A DNA stretch of 8,174 nt from Acidobacteriaceae bacterium (GCA_003156235.1 PMGP01000196.1:2139-10312), one strand, 5' to 3'; numbered from the stretch's first letter, positions 1 to 6,410 are shown. The notes: generated by a model not told the origin, from the letters alone. A program made the numbers and translations.

Positions 1-2
1 AG

Positions 3-188
3 CGCCTCAGCATGGAGAAGACTGAATCCACCTTCTCCCCGCGCGACCGCATCGGCCAACTCACCATGCGCAACCTGGACATCACCGACACACGTGCCAA
101 GCTGCTTACCTACGCCGCAAGCGGGCTGCTCACCCTCAGCCAAGGATGTGAAATGCCCCAGCTCAACTGCGGCAAGAAGAACGAATAG
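3..188 (+). CDS. argG: Argininosuccinate synthase, C-terminal end (partial)
   Basis: This is the last 61 codons of an ORF that enters from the left edge and stops at TAG 186-188. The translation contains DRIGQLTMRNLDITDTRAKL, which closely matches the C-terminal tail of the E. coli-type long argininosuccinate synthase (about 447 residues). The shorter type-1 enzymes lack this tail. ArgG condenses citrulline and aspartate with ATP to give argininosuccinate, in the cytoplasm. The ATP-binding and substrate-binding parts lie outside the window, so integrity cannot be judged. The argH start codon follows 20 bp after the stop, which fits one transcript and supports the identity. The last residues (CEMPQLNCGKKNE) are typical variable tail sequence. 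The call rests on a short but distinctive segment. Confidence 0.9.
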   Translation, partial: RLSMEKTESTFSPRDRIGQLTMRNLDITDTRAKLLTYAASGLLTLSQGCEMPQLNCGKKNE

Positions 189-208
189 CATGAGGTACGC
201 TTAAAGCA

Positions 209-1642
209 ATGATCAACGAACAACAATCCGGAAAGATGTGGTCTGGCCGTTTTCGCGAGCCGCTGGATGCGGAGTTCGAAAACTGGCAGCGGTCGATTGG
301 TTTTGATTGGCGGCTTCTCGATGAGGAGATAGCCGCCAGCAAGGCGCACGCGTCCGCTCTTCGTGCCGCGAAGATTCTCACAAATGATGAGACAACGGAG
401 CTGCGCGCGGCGCTCGATGCAATTGCCGCTGAACACGCATCGCAGGCCGGCAAAGCGCTGGTGCGCGATCATGCAACCGCCGAAGACATTCATCATTTTG
501 TTGAATTGAAACTGGTCGAGCGCGTTGGTTCGCTAGGCCTCAAGCTGCACACCGGACGCAGCCGCAATGAGCAGATTGCCACCGACCTCCGTCTCTATGT
601 GCGCGAACAAATCAGCCTTGTGCAGAATGCTCTGGCCGCCTGGGCCAATGCGTTGGTCGAGCAAGCCCGTGCCGCCGGCGACTCGGTGATGCCCAGTTAC
701 ACTCACCTGCAGCGTGCCGAGCCGGTGCTGGTTGCGCATTGGCTGCTGGCCTATGTGGAAATGATTTTACGCGATGCGGCGCGCCTCGGCGATTGCTCTG
801 CGCGTCTCAACTTCTGTCCGCTCGGCTCCGGCGCGGTGGCCGGCGCAACGCTCGCGCTCGACCGCACTATCGCCGCGCGCGAGCTGGGTTTCACCGCGCC
901 CACCGCCAACTCCATCGACGCCACCAGTGACCGCGATTTTATTTTGGAATATTTGCAGACGCTCACCTTTGTCGGCCTGCATCTGAGCCGTTTTGCCGAG
1001 GAAATTACGCTTTTCGCAACCGCGGAATTCGGATTTATTACGCTTCCCGAGGCTTTTTCGACCGGCTCCAGCGCCATGCCACAGAAGAAGAATCCCGATC
1101 TCACCGAGCTGATCCGCGCCAAGGTCGGCCGCATTCACGGCGCGGCGGAAGCGGTGACGCTGCAACTCAAAGGCCTTCCTCTGGCTTACAACAAAGATTT
1201 GCAGGAGACGCAGGAGCAGGCGTTTTCAGTCAGCTTTGTGCCGCGGATGCTCTCGCTCGTGGCGCGATTTATCACCGCTCTTCAGTTCAATCGCGAGCGC
1301 ATGAGCGAAGCTGCGCAGTCGGGTTGCCTGAATGCCATGGCCGCTGCAACCTATCTTGTTCACAAGGGCGTTCCCTTCCGCACCGCTCACGAGAAGATCG
1401 GCCATGCCGTGCGTTACGCCATCGAGAACGGCGTTGAGCTGGACGCCCTCACCCTCGACGAACTCCGCCAGTTTGGCGAGGAGTTCGAGGATGACTTCTT
1501 TGCCGCCGTTACGCTCACGGCCACGCTCGACTGCCACAACGTAACGGGAGGGACCGCACGAGTGCGCGTCAAAGAAGCCTTGGCCGCCACATTGAAAAAG
1601 ATCGACGCTCTGATTCAGGAGGTCGCTCATGCTGGTTCGTAA
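209..1642 (+). CDS. argH: Argininosuccinate lyase
   Basis: A 477-residue cytoplasmic enzyme of the fumarase/aspartase superfamily. It splits argininosuccinate into arginine and fumarate, the last step of arginine synthesis, and normally works as a homotetramer. The family signature GSSAMPQKKNP is at residues 286-296, on the loop that carries the catalytic serine. The HTGRSRN segment is at 114-120 and THLQRAEP at 165-172, with His166 the likely catalytic histidine. Length is normal for the family (about 460-480). The ATG at 209 is used because it is the first start after argG; a GAGG lies 13 bp upstream, which is a loose spacing. An internal ATG at 236, just before WSGRF, is a possible alternative because many homologues begin close to that motif. 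Glu121 follows RSRN where most homologues have Asp. The 3' end overlaps the next gene by 14 bp. Confidence 0.96.
   Translation: MINEQQSGKMWSGRFREPLDAEFENWQRSIGFDWRLLDEEIAASKAHASALRAAKILTNDETTELRAALDAIAAEHASQAGKALVRDHATAEDIHHFVELKLVERVGSLGLKLHTGRSRNEQIATDLRLYVREQISLVQNALAAWANALVEQARAAGDSVMPSYTHLQRAEPVLVAHWLLAYVEMILRDAARLGDCSARLNFCPLGSGAVAGATLALDRTIAARELGFTAPTANSIDATSDRDFILEYLQTLTFVGLHLSRFAEEITLFATAEFGFITLPEAFSTGSSAMPQKKNPDLTELIRAKVGRIHGAAEAVTLQLKGLPLAYNKDLQETQEQAFSVSFVPRMLSLVARFITALQFNRERMSEAAQSGCLNAMAAATYLVHKGVPFRTAHEKIGHAVRYAIENGVELDALTLDELRQFGEEFEDDFFAAVTLTATLDCHNVTGGTARVRVKEALAATLKKIDALIQEVAHAGS
1617..1622 (+). promoter_or_regulatory. Shine-Dalgarno site of the argA-like gene, inside argH
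   Basis: A perfect AGGAGG lies inside the last codons of argH, 6 bp before the ATG at 1629. It fixes the start of the acetyltransferase gene and shows that this gene is translated independently, within the argH reading frame, rather than as a fusion. Confidence 0.85.
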
Positions 1643-2150
1643 GGCCCTGCTCACGGACGCCACCAATGTTTGCGATCTAGTAAATTCGCTTTCGACAGAT
1701 GGCACACTACTCAAGCGCCCCTTCGCCGAGGTCTGCGAAAACATCCGCGACTTTACCGTTGCATTGTCCGATGGCGGCGTCTTCCTGGGCTGCGGCGCAC
1801 TGCACTTTTATGGGCCGCATCTATGCGAGGTGCGCTCCATCGTAGTCAGGCCCGCCGCCAAGAGCAAGGGCGCCGGAGGGCGCCTCCTCACCGCGCTCAT
1901 CGAGGAAGCTGAAGAGCACGGCATCCAATCCATCTGCCTGTTTACACGCATCCCCGATTTTTTCTTTAAATTCGGTTTTCGTGCCGTCGAAGACAAGGCC
2001 GTGTTGCCCGACAAGATCTTCAAAGACTGCCAGAGTTGCCCGCGCCTTCATCGCTGCGATGAGATAACCATGGTGCGCGGCCGCATCCCCAGCGTCTCCC
2101 TTCTGGGCCCGCGCGAAGAAGCTGAGCAGTTAGTGCGCATCTCCGGATAA
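1629..2150 (+). CDS. argA: Short GNAT-type N-acetylglutamate synthase
   Basis: A 173-residue single-domain GNAT acetyltransferase. It resembles the short stand-alone amino-acid N-acetyltransferases (the mycobacterial Rv2747 type) and the ArgA part of the ArgH(A) fusions of marine gammaproteobacteria. It would make N-acetylglutamate from glutamate and acetyl-CoA, the first step of arginine synthesis. Visible support: VGCGALHF-like strand FLGCGALHF at 52-60, strand EVRSIVVRP at 67-75, the acetyl-CoA loop KSKGAGG at 78-84 (Lys in place of the usual Arg/Gln), and FFFKFGFRAVED at 111-122. There is no N-terminal amino-acid-kinase domain, unlike E. coli ArgA. A small cysteine cluster (C134, C137, C143) lies near the C-terminus. 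The start is set by an AGGAGG 6 bp upstream, and the gene overlaps argH by 14 bp. Position after argG-argH supports the arginine role; an unrelated GNAT activity is less likely. Confidence 0.82.
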   Translation: MLVRKALLTDATNVCDLVNSLSTDGTLLKRPFAEVCENIRDFTVALSDGGVFLGCGALHFYGPHLCEVRSIVVRPAAKSKGAGGRLLTALIEEAEEHGIQSICLFTRIPDFFFKFGFRAVEDKAVLPDKIFKDCQSCPRLHRCDEITMVRGRIPSVSLLGPREEAEQLVRISG

Positions 2151-4631
2151 CTGCTGCTGGCTGAGCATCGCTGCAGCCACCGCAATCTGACCATAACTCA
2201 GCCCTCCATCTCCAGGGCTGACGTTGCGATGCTGATAGACTTTGAAGCCTTCTTCTTCCAAACCCGACCGTAACAGCCGCGCCAGCCGCCGGTTGTGCAT
2301 GCAGCCTCCGCTCAGGGCAACCACATTGATGCTGGTCTCTATGCGCGCGTTAGCTGCCGCATTGATAAACCCCTCCGCAATGCCTGCGTGAAACCTTGCT
2401 GAAATGCGGCTTGCAGGCACACCGCGCCACAGATCCTTCAACACCGCTATCCACATCTTATCTGTTCGAATCACTGCTGCGCTGCCTGAACCTTCTTCCG
2501 CCTCGTGCAACTCCGGCACATAATTTCCCTGCTCAAAACGGTCCGGCTCATCCACCGCAATTCCCTCCAACTCAATCGCCGCCTGCGCCTCGTAATCCAC
2601 CACGCGCCGCCCCTGCACCACAGCTCCTACTGCATCAAACAGCCGCCCCAGGCTCGATGTCATCGGCGAATTGATCTTGCGCTCGATCATCCGTTTCAGT
2701 ACGTGCGCCTCGCTCCACTCTGCTCCGAGCAGCGCCAGCATCTGCTCCGACTCCACATCGTACCCCGCGGCATGAAGCGCTCCCAGCGCCATACGCCATG
2801 GCTCCTTGATCGCCGCCTCGCCACCGGGCATGGGCACATATTCGAGATGCGCAAACCGCTCGAAGCCCGTATGGCTTGCGATCAGCACTTCCCCACCCCA
2901 AATCTTCCCGTCACTTCCGTAGCCCGTGCCGTCGAGTGCCAGGCCAATCACTTTGCCCATAAGGCCGTGCTCGGCCATGCAACTGGCCACATGCGCATGA
3001 TGATGCTGCACGGCGATTGTCTGCAATCCTCGCTCTTTCGCCCACTCGCGAGCCCACGTCGTCGAAAGGTAATCCGGATGCAGATCGTGAATAACAGTCT
3101 GCGGTTCAATCTCGAAAGTCCTCATCAGGTGATCGAGCGACTCTTTGAAGAATTCGAGACCAGTCAGGTTTTCCAGATCGCCCAGGTGCTGGCTCTGGTA
3201 GGCAAACCGGCCCCGCGCCAGAGCAAAGACATTCTTCAAGTGCCCACCGACGGCCAGCAGCGGCGGAGCATCAAAGGGCAATGCCACACCCATCGGCACA
3301 AATCCCCGCGCTCGTCTGATCAGTTGCGGCGCACCATCCACCACGGCGGCTACCGAGTCATCGCAGCGCTGCAAAATCTCGCGGTCGTGCATCAGGAAGG
3401 CATCGGCAATTCCGCCCAGCCGCGCCTTTGCCTCATCGTTGTCGATTGCAATCGGCTCCTCGCTCAGGTTGGCCGAGGTCATCACCAGCGCTCGCACGCG
3501 AGCGTCAGCAAAGAGCAGATGCTGCAATGGCGCGTAAGGCAGGTAGACGCCCAGCCATGGAATTCCCGGTGCAACAGCGTCTGCTATGCCGCAGCCCTCG
3601 CGCCGCCGCGCCAGCACTATGGGCCGTGCCGACGTCATGAGCAGCGCCTCTTCTTCCGCCGTAAGCACGCACACCTGCCGCGCTGCATCGATGTCGCGCA
3701 CCATCACCGCCAGAGGCTTGCCATAACGGCGTTTGCGCTCACGCAGGCGCATCACCGCCGCTTGGTTGGTTGCATCCACGCTCAGATGAAAGCCGCCAAT
3801 GCCCTTGACGGCGACGATTTTTCCGGAGAGAAGCAGGTGAATGGTTTGGTCGATTGGATCATCCTGCTTGGAGGTTGAAGCATCCGTTGCTTCCCATGAA
3901 GATGCCTGTGCAGTCGAGAGCGGTTTTGACAAATGCCGCGAGTTAGCTTCCGCTTCGCGGAAATTGCAAGTTAGCAAGTTAGCGTTTGGTTCGTGAAGAT
4001 TTCGTGTTTGCGAGTCGGCATTGCTCACCAGCCAAACCCGCGGCCCGCACACCCAACACGCATTGGGCTGCGCATGGAAGCGCCTGTTCAGCGGATCGTC
4101 GTACTCTCGCTGGCACTCCGGGCACATGGGAAACTTGGCCATCGATGTCTGCGGCCGGTCATAGGGAATCCGCCGCGTGATGGTGAAGCGCGGCCCGCAG
4201 TTGGTGCAGTTGAGGAAGGGATAGAGGAAGCGGCGGTCCTGAGGATCAAATAGTTCGCGCAGGCAATCCGGACAGGTGGCTGCATCGGCCGGAATTCCGG
4301 TGCTCACCCGGCCCAGAATCTCGCTGGCAACAATCCGGAAGCCTGCCTCTCCGGTCACCTCCGCCTCCAGCACCGTAACGGAGTCGATGCGCGCGAGCGG
4401 CGGCGCTTCGCTTTCCAGGCGGACGAGAAACGCCTCCACTCGTGCTTCCGGTCCCTCTATCTCAATCGTCACCCCGTCAGTGTCGTTGCCGACAAACCCC
4501 GCCAGACCCTCCTCCAGTGCCAGCCGATAGACAAACGGACGATACCCCACCCCCTGCACCACTCCGCGCACCACCACGCCCCGCCGCAGCGCTTCGTGAC
4601 GTTCTCGATTTGGTTGGGATTTGTCCGTCAA
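2130..4631 (-). CDS. hypF: Carbamoyltransferase HypF, NiFe-hydrogenase maturation
   Basis: HypF hydrolyses carbamoyl phosphate, makes carbamoyl-AMP and transfers the carbamoyl group to the C-terminal cysteine of HypE, the source of the CN ligands of the NiFe site. From the longest frame (TTG at 4730, 866 codons; residue numbers refer to it) domains are: acylphosphatase with VVQGVGYRPFVYR (57-69); two zinc fingers, C153-C156/C175-C178 and C203-C206/C225-C228, each CX2CX18CX2C; YrdC-like domain from about 295 to 480; Kae1/TobZ-like domain with HHHAH (576-580), ALDGTG (598-603) and GDGGLSYGQ (840-848). About 45-55 extra residues (near 236-292) separate zinc fingers and YrdC. The start chosen here is TTG at 4631, residue 34 of that frame, because GAGAGG stands 7 bp before it and the acylphosphatase fold begins soon after; GTG at 4646 or TTG at 4730 are alternatives. 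The stop (2130-2132) overlaps the end of argA by 21 bp, tail to tail. Confidence 0.95.
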   Translation of the reverse strand: MTDKSQPNRERHEALRRGVVVRGVVQGVGYRPFVYRLALEEGLAGFVGNDTDGVTIEIEGPEARVEAFLVRLESEAPPLARIDSVTVLEAEVTGEAGFRIVASEILGRVSTGIPADAATCPDCLRELFDPQDRRFLYPFLNCTNCGPRFTITRRIPYDRPQTSMAKFPMCPECQREYDDPLNRRFHAQPNACWVCGPRVWLVSNADSQTRNLHEPNANLLTCNFREAEANSRHLSKPLSTAQASSWEATDASTSKQDDPIDQTIHLLLSGKIVAVKGIGGFHLSVDATNQAAVMRLRERKRRYGKPLAVMVRDIDAARQVCVLTAEEEALLMTSARPIVLARRREGCGIADAVAPGIPWLGVYLPYAPLQHLLFADARVRALVMTSANLSEEPIAIDNDEAKARLGGIADAFLMHDREILQRCDDSVAAVVDGAPQLIRRARGFVPMGVALPFDAPPLLAVGGHLKNVFALARGRFAYQSQHLGDLENLTGLEFFKESLDHLMRTFEIEPQTVIHDLHPDYLSTTWAREWAKERGLQTIAVQHHHAHVASCMAEHGLMGKVIGLALDGTGYGSDGKIWGGEVLIASHTGFERFAHLEYVPMPGGEAAIKEPWRMALGALHAAGYDVESEQMLALLGAEWSEAHVLKRMIERKINSPMTSSLGRLFDAVGAVVQGRRVVDYEAQAAIELEGIAVDEPDRFEQGNYVPELHEAEEGSGSAAVIRTDKMWIAVLKDLWRGVPASRISARFHAGIAEGFINAAANARIETSINVVALSGGCMHNRRLARLLRSGLEEEGFKVYQHRNVSPGDGGLSYGQIAVAAAMLSQQQLSGDAH
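3855..4025 (-). other. Extra linker in HypF between zinc fingers and YrdC domain
   Basis: Residues of about 236-292 (long-frame numbering) have no counterpart in the E. coli HypF sequence as I recall it. There the second zinc finger leads into the YrdC domain through a much shorter linker. The segment is rich in Asn, Ser, Thr, Gln and Ala, looks disordered, and uses more A/T-rich codons than the flanks. The reading frame stays open, so it is an in-frame expansion. It contains three AGTTAGC copies and a small hairpin. Exact borders need an alignment. Confidence 0.65.
3941..3983. repeat. Three AGTTAGC direct repeats around a small hairpin
   Basis: AGTTAGC occurs at 3941-3947, 3969-3975 and 3977-3983. 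The last two belong to a perfect 8-bp tandem (CAAGTTAG twice, 3967-3982). Between the first and second copies lies an inverted repeat, TTCCGC (3948-3953) and GCGGAA (3957-3962), with a 3-base loop. All of it is inside the extra HypF linker. Confidence 0.8.
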
Positions 4632-4638
4632 AAGAAAG

Positions 4639-4644
4639 CCTCTC
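4639..4644 (-). promoter_or_regulatory. Probable Shine-Dalgarno site of hypF
   Basis: Read on the - strand this is GAGAGG, 7 bp before the TTG at 4631. The other in-frame candidates (GTG at 4646, TTG at 4730) have no comparable site. It is the main reason for the shorter HypF start. Confidence 0.5.
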
Positions 4645-4767
4645 ACAGGAAACCAGCATAGCGCATCGGAACCGACGGCCTCAGAATTGAGAAGCCGCGC
4701 CCCATCTTCTGTCTCACTCTGCTCAGGCAATGAGCATAATTAGCTTAATCTGTAATAGAAGGAATGC

Positions 4768-4773
4768 GGGGAG
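4768..4773 (+). promoter_or_regulatory. Shine-Dalgarno site of the secreted protein gene
   Basis: GGGGAG, 7 bp before ATG 4781. It favours this start over the upstream in-frame ATG at 4730, which would put 17 residues in front of the signal peptide. Confidence 0.65.
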
Positions 4774-4780
4774 CTTCAGC

Positions 4781-5509
4781 ATGATGAATTGCAGGCAACT
4801 TGGAAAGGCATTGGCGCTTGCGGCTGTTTCTATTCTGGTTTGGCTCGGAACCACCGCAGTTGCGGCCCAGCAGCCGGACTCCGCATCGGTCATTGGGCTG
4901 GTCGATGCCGCGGTAAAAGCCAGAGTTGACCACATCGAAAGCTATACCGTTACCGAACACTACGCCGTCTACCGGGGAAAGGACGAGACCCGTCCCGCGG
5001 CTGAAATGACTGTGCAAACCCTCTACCGCAAGGGTTCCGGCAAGAGTTACACCATCCTTTCGGAATCCGGCTCCGAGTTTATCCGAACCCACGTGCTACG
5101 TACAGTGCTCGACAATGAGAAGAACCTTAATTTGCCCGGCACCGTTGAACATTCATGGTTCACATCCGCCAATTATGAGATGCAACTGAAGCCCGGCGGC
5201 GTCCAACTTCTAAATGGACGGGAATGTCTTGCCCTTGCTATCCATCCCAAACACAAGGCTCCCAATATGATCGAGGGGACCCTCATGGTCGACGCCAAAG
5301 ACGGTTCCATCGTCCAGCTCGACGGAATCGCATCCCAAAGTCCCTCCATCTTCACCGGAGCCGCCCAGGTGATGCGGCATTACGTCAACGTAAGCGGTTA
5401 CTCCATGGCCACCGAGGCCAGGGCCGTCTCAGATAGCTTTCTTCTAGGCCAGACAACTGTGACGATCGACTATCGGGATTACAAAATCCAGTTGCGTCCG
5501 GCCCGATAG
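4781..5509 (+). CDS. Secreted protein of unknown function, weakly LolA-like
   Basis: A 242-residue protein that I cannot assign to a named family. Residues 1-29 form a Sec signal peptide: Arg5/Lys9 n-region, hydrophobic core ALALAAVSILVWLG, and an AVAA site before QQPD. There is no lipobox cysteine, so it should be periplasmic or exported. The mature part is rich in alternating beta-strand patterns, for example QTLYRKGSGKSYTIL (79-93), EGTLMVDAKDGSIVQLDG (165-182) and TTVTIDYRDYKI (225-236). This style recalls LolA/MucB-type lipoprotein-binding folds, where a strand such as LMVDAKDG is followed by a conversion of the residue pattern in pairs. That link is a guess from pattern. The start at 4781 has a good Shine-Dalgarno site; the frame is open from ATG 4730. 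It lies between hypF (divergent) and the nickel permease (same strand, 49 bp away), but nothing visible in it ties it to hydrogenase. Confidence 0.75.
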   Translation: MMNCRQLGKALALAAVSILVWLGTTAVAAQQPDSASVIGLVDAAVKARVDHIESYTVTEHYAVYRGKDETRPAAEMTVQTLYRKGSGKSYTILSESGSEFIRTHVLRTVLDNEKNLNLPGTVEHSWFTSANYEMQLKPGGVQLLNGRECLALAIHPKHKAPNMIEGTLMVDAKDGSIVQLDGIASQSPSIFTGAAQVMRHYVNVSGYSMATEARAVSDSFLLGQTTVTIDYRDYKIQLRPAR

Positions 5510-5554
5510 TCGAAGACGACCGAATCACCCCACCCGGTCTTGTCGCGTATGCGC

Positions 5555-5560
5555 TATAAT
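5555..5560 (+). promoter_or_regulatory. TATAAT box overlapping the nickel permease start
   Basis: A perfect -10 consensus covers the first two bases of the ATG at 5559. The expected -35 position (about 5532-5537, ACCCGG) shows no match to TTGACA and there is no extended -10 TG. If it is active, transcription would begin near 5566-5568, next to an in-frame GTG at 5568, giving a leaderless message. It may equally be a chance match. Confidence 0.3.
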
Positions 5561-6338
5561 GATTTTCGTGCTACCATTTTCCGGCGATTGGAAACTCGAT
5601 GCCGCGCTCGGCTCCTGCCTGCTGCTGGGGCTGCGCCACGGCTTCGACTACGACCACCTGGCCGCCATCAGCGACATTACCGCCGTGCAGCCCAACTGGC
5701 GCAGCGGCCTGCGCCTGGGAATGACCTACGCCCTGGGCCACGCCTTCACGGTGGCCGCGCTGGGCATCGCCGTGCTGGAGATGCACCTGGGCCTGCCCGA
5801 AGGCCTGGACCACTGGGCAGAGCGGCTGATCGGCCTTACTCTCATCGTTCTCGGCGTCGGGGTGGTGGCGGGAATTCTCCGCAAGGACGCGCACGGACAC
5901 TCCCACACCCGCATCGAAAGCCGTCTGGCCATCGCCATCAACGGAGTTCTATGGATTGGCTGGCGGGCGCGCCGCCTTTGGAACCCCCAGGCACAGCAAC
6001 CCGAGCGTTTTCAGTGGATGTACAACGGCAAGTCTGTCTTCGTCATCGGCATCCTGCACGGCGTGGGCGCTGAAACCCCCAGCCAACTGGCTCTCTTTTT
6101 CCTCACCGCCAATCTGGGCGGAACCTCGCGCGGCATGATGGGTCTGGCGGCCTTTGCCGTGGGGCTGGTAGCCATGAACGCCCTGATGACCGCCACCATG
6201 GGCGGAGCCTTCAACGCCAGCGGCCACCACCATCCGCGCCTTTACCATGTCATCGCCTGGGCTGGCGCCGCCTACAGCTTCATCATCGGCATCATCTTCC
6301 TGTTCGGAATCTCTGACCGCCTGCCTTCGCTCGGATAG
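5559..6338 (+). CDS. NiCoT/NicO-family nickel (cobalt) permease
   Basis: A 259-residue inner-membrane protein that should import Ni2+ for hydrogenase assembly. The transition-metal signature HX4DH appears as RHGFDYDHLAAI (26-37: H27, D32, H33) in an early membrane helix. LGHAFTV follows at 59-65, and GAETPSQLALFFL at 170-182 matches the GAExPTQ motif of this superfamily. About six to seven hydrophobic helices are visible, roughly at 13-37, 52-73, 88-107, 122-136, 158-183, 190-214 and 228-250. A histidine-rich loop (H112, H114, H116) and HHH at 223-225 could bind metal. It is shorter than HoxN/NixA (about 330-350 residues) and closer to the compact UreH/NicO branch, so cobalt or urease use cannot be excluded. 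Hydrogenase genes on both sides favour nickel for hydrogenase. No Shine-Dalgarno site precedes the ATG; GTG at 5568 is an alternative start. No upstream in-frame start exists. Confidence 0.85.
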   Translation: MIFVLPFSGDWKLDAALGSCLLLGLRHGFDYDHLAAISDITAVQPNWRSGLRLGMTYALGHAFTVAALGIAVLEMHLGLPEGLDHWAERLIGLTLIVLGVGVVAGILRKDAHGHSHTRIESRLAIAINGVLWIGWRARRLWNPQAQQPERFQWMYNGKSVFVIGILHGVGAETPSQLALFFLTANLGGTSRGMMGLAAFAVGLVAMNALMTATMGGAFNASGHHHPRLYHVIAWAGAAYSFIIGIIFLFGISDRLPSLG

Positions 6339-6410
6339 CGGACGGATTTCCCTTCCCAATCCAGAACATTTTTCCTCATTGCCGCAGTGAGGGATCCGTT
6401 ACAACTCCAA
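6339..6410 (+). other. Intergenic stretch between nickel permease and hoxEF operator
   Basis: After the permease stop I see only a weak 5-bp stem (GGATT 6344-6348 with AATCC 6358-6362, 9-base loop) followed by a loose T-run at 6369-6373. That is not enough for a confident terminator. Nothing else stands out, and whether transcription of the permease runs into hoxE cannot be told. Confidence 0.4.

Larger units (their letters stand above)
4632..4780. promoter_or_regulatory. Divergent intergenic region, hypF / secreted protein gene
   Basis: These 149 bp separate the preferred starts of two divergent genes and must hold both promoters if each has its own. The stretch 4733-4760 is clearly A/T-rich against its surroundings. 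I could not find a convincing -35/-10 pair on either strand: TGTAAT at 4751-4756 lacks a good -35, and - strand candidates match poorly. No operator-like dyad stands out. Confidence 0.35.

Noticed and set aside
110..496. A - strand frame of 128 codons across the argG/argH junction
   Set aside because: It is antisense to two well-identified genes, has no ribosome site, and shows no family resemblance.
2505..3878. A 457-codon open frame on the + strand, antisense to hypF
   Set aside because: It is a shadow frame. The - strand HypF is unmistakable over the whole region, and the antisense translation is rich in Arg, His and Gln with no recognisable motif.
5516..5540. Possible hairpin GACCG/CGGTC between the secreted protein gene and the permease
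   Set aside because: Five base pairs around a long loop with mismatches beyond and no T-run; too weak to call.
5540..6073. A 177-codon open frame overlapping the nickel permease in another frame
   Set aside because: It is very rich in Arg, Pro and Ala, as expected for an off-frame reading of a GC-rich gene, while the permease frame carries clear membrane helices and HX4DH.
6344..6373. Possible rho-independent terminator after the nickel permease
   Set aside because: The stem is only five base pairs with a nine-base loop, A/T pairs at its inner end, and the T-run is separated from it by six bases.
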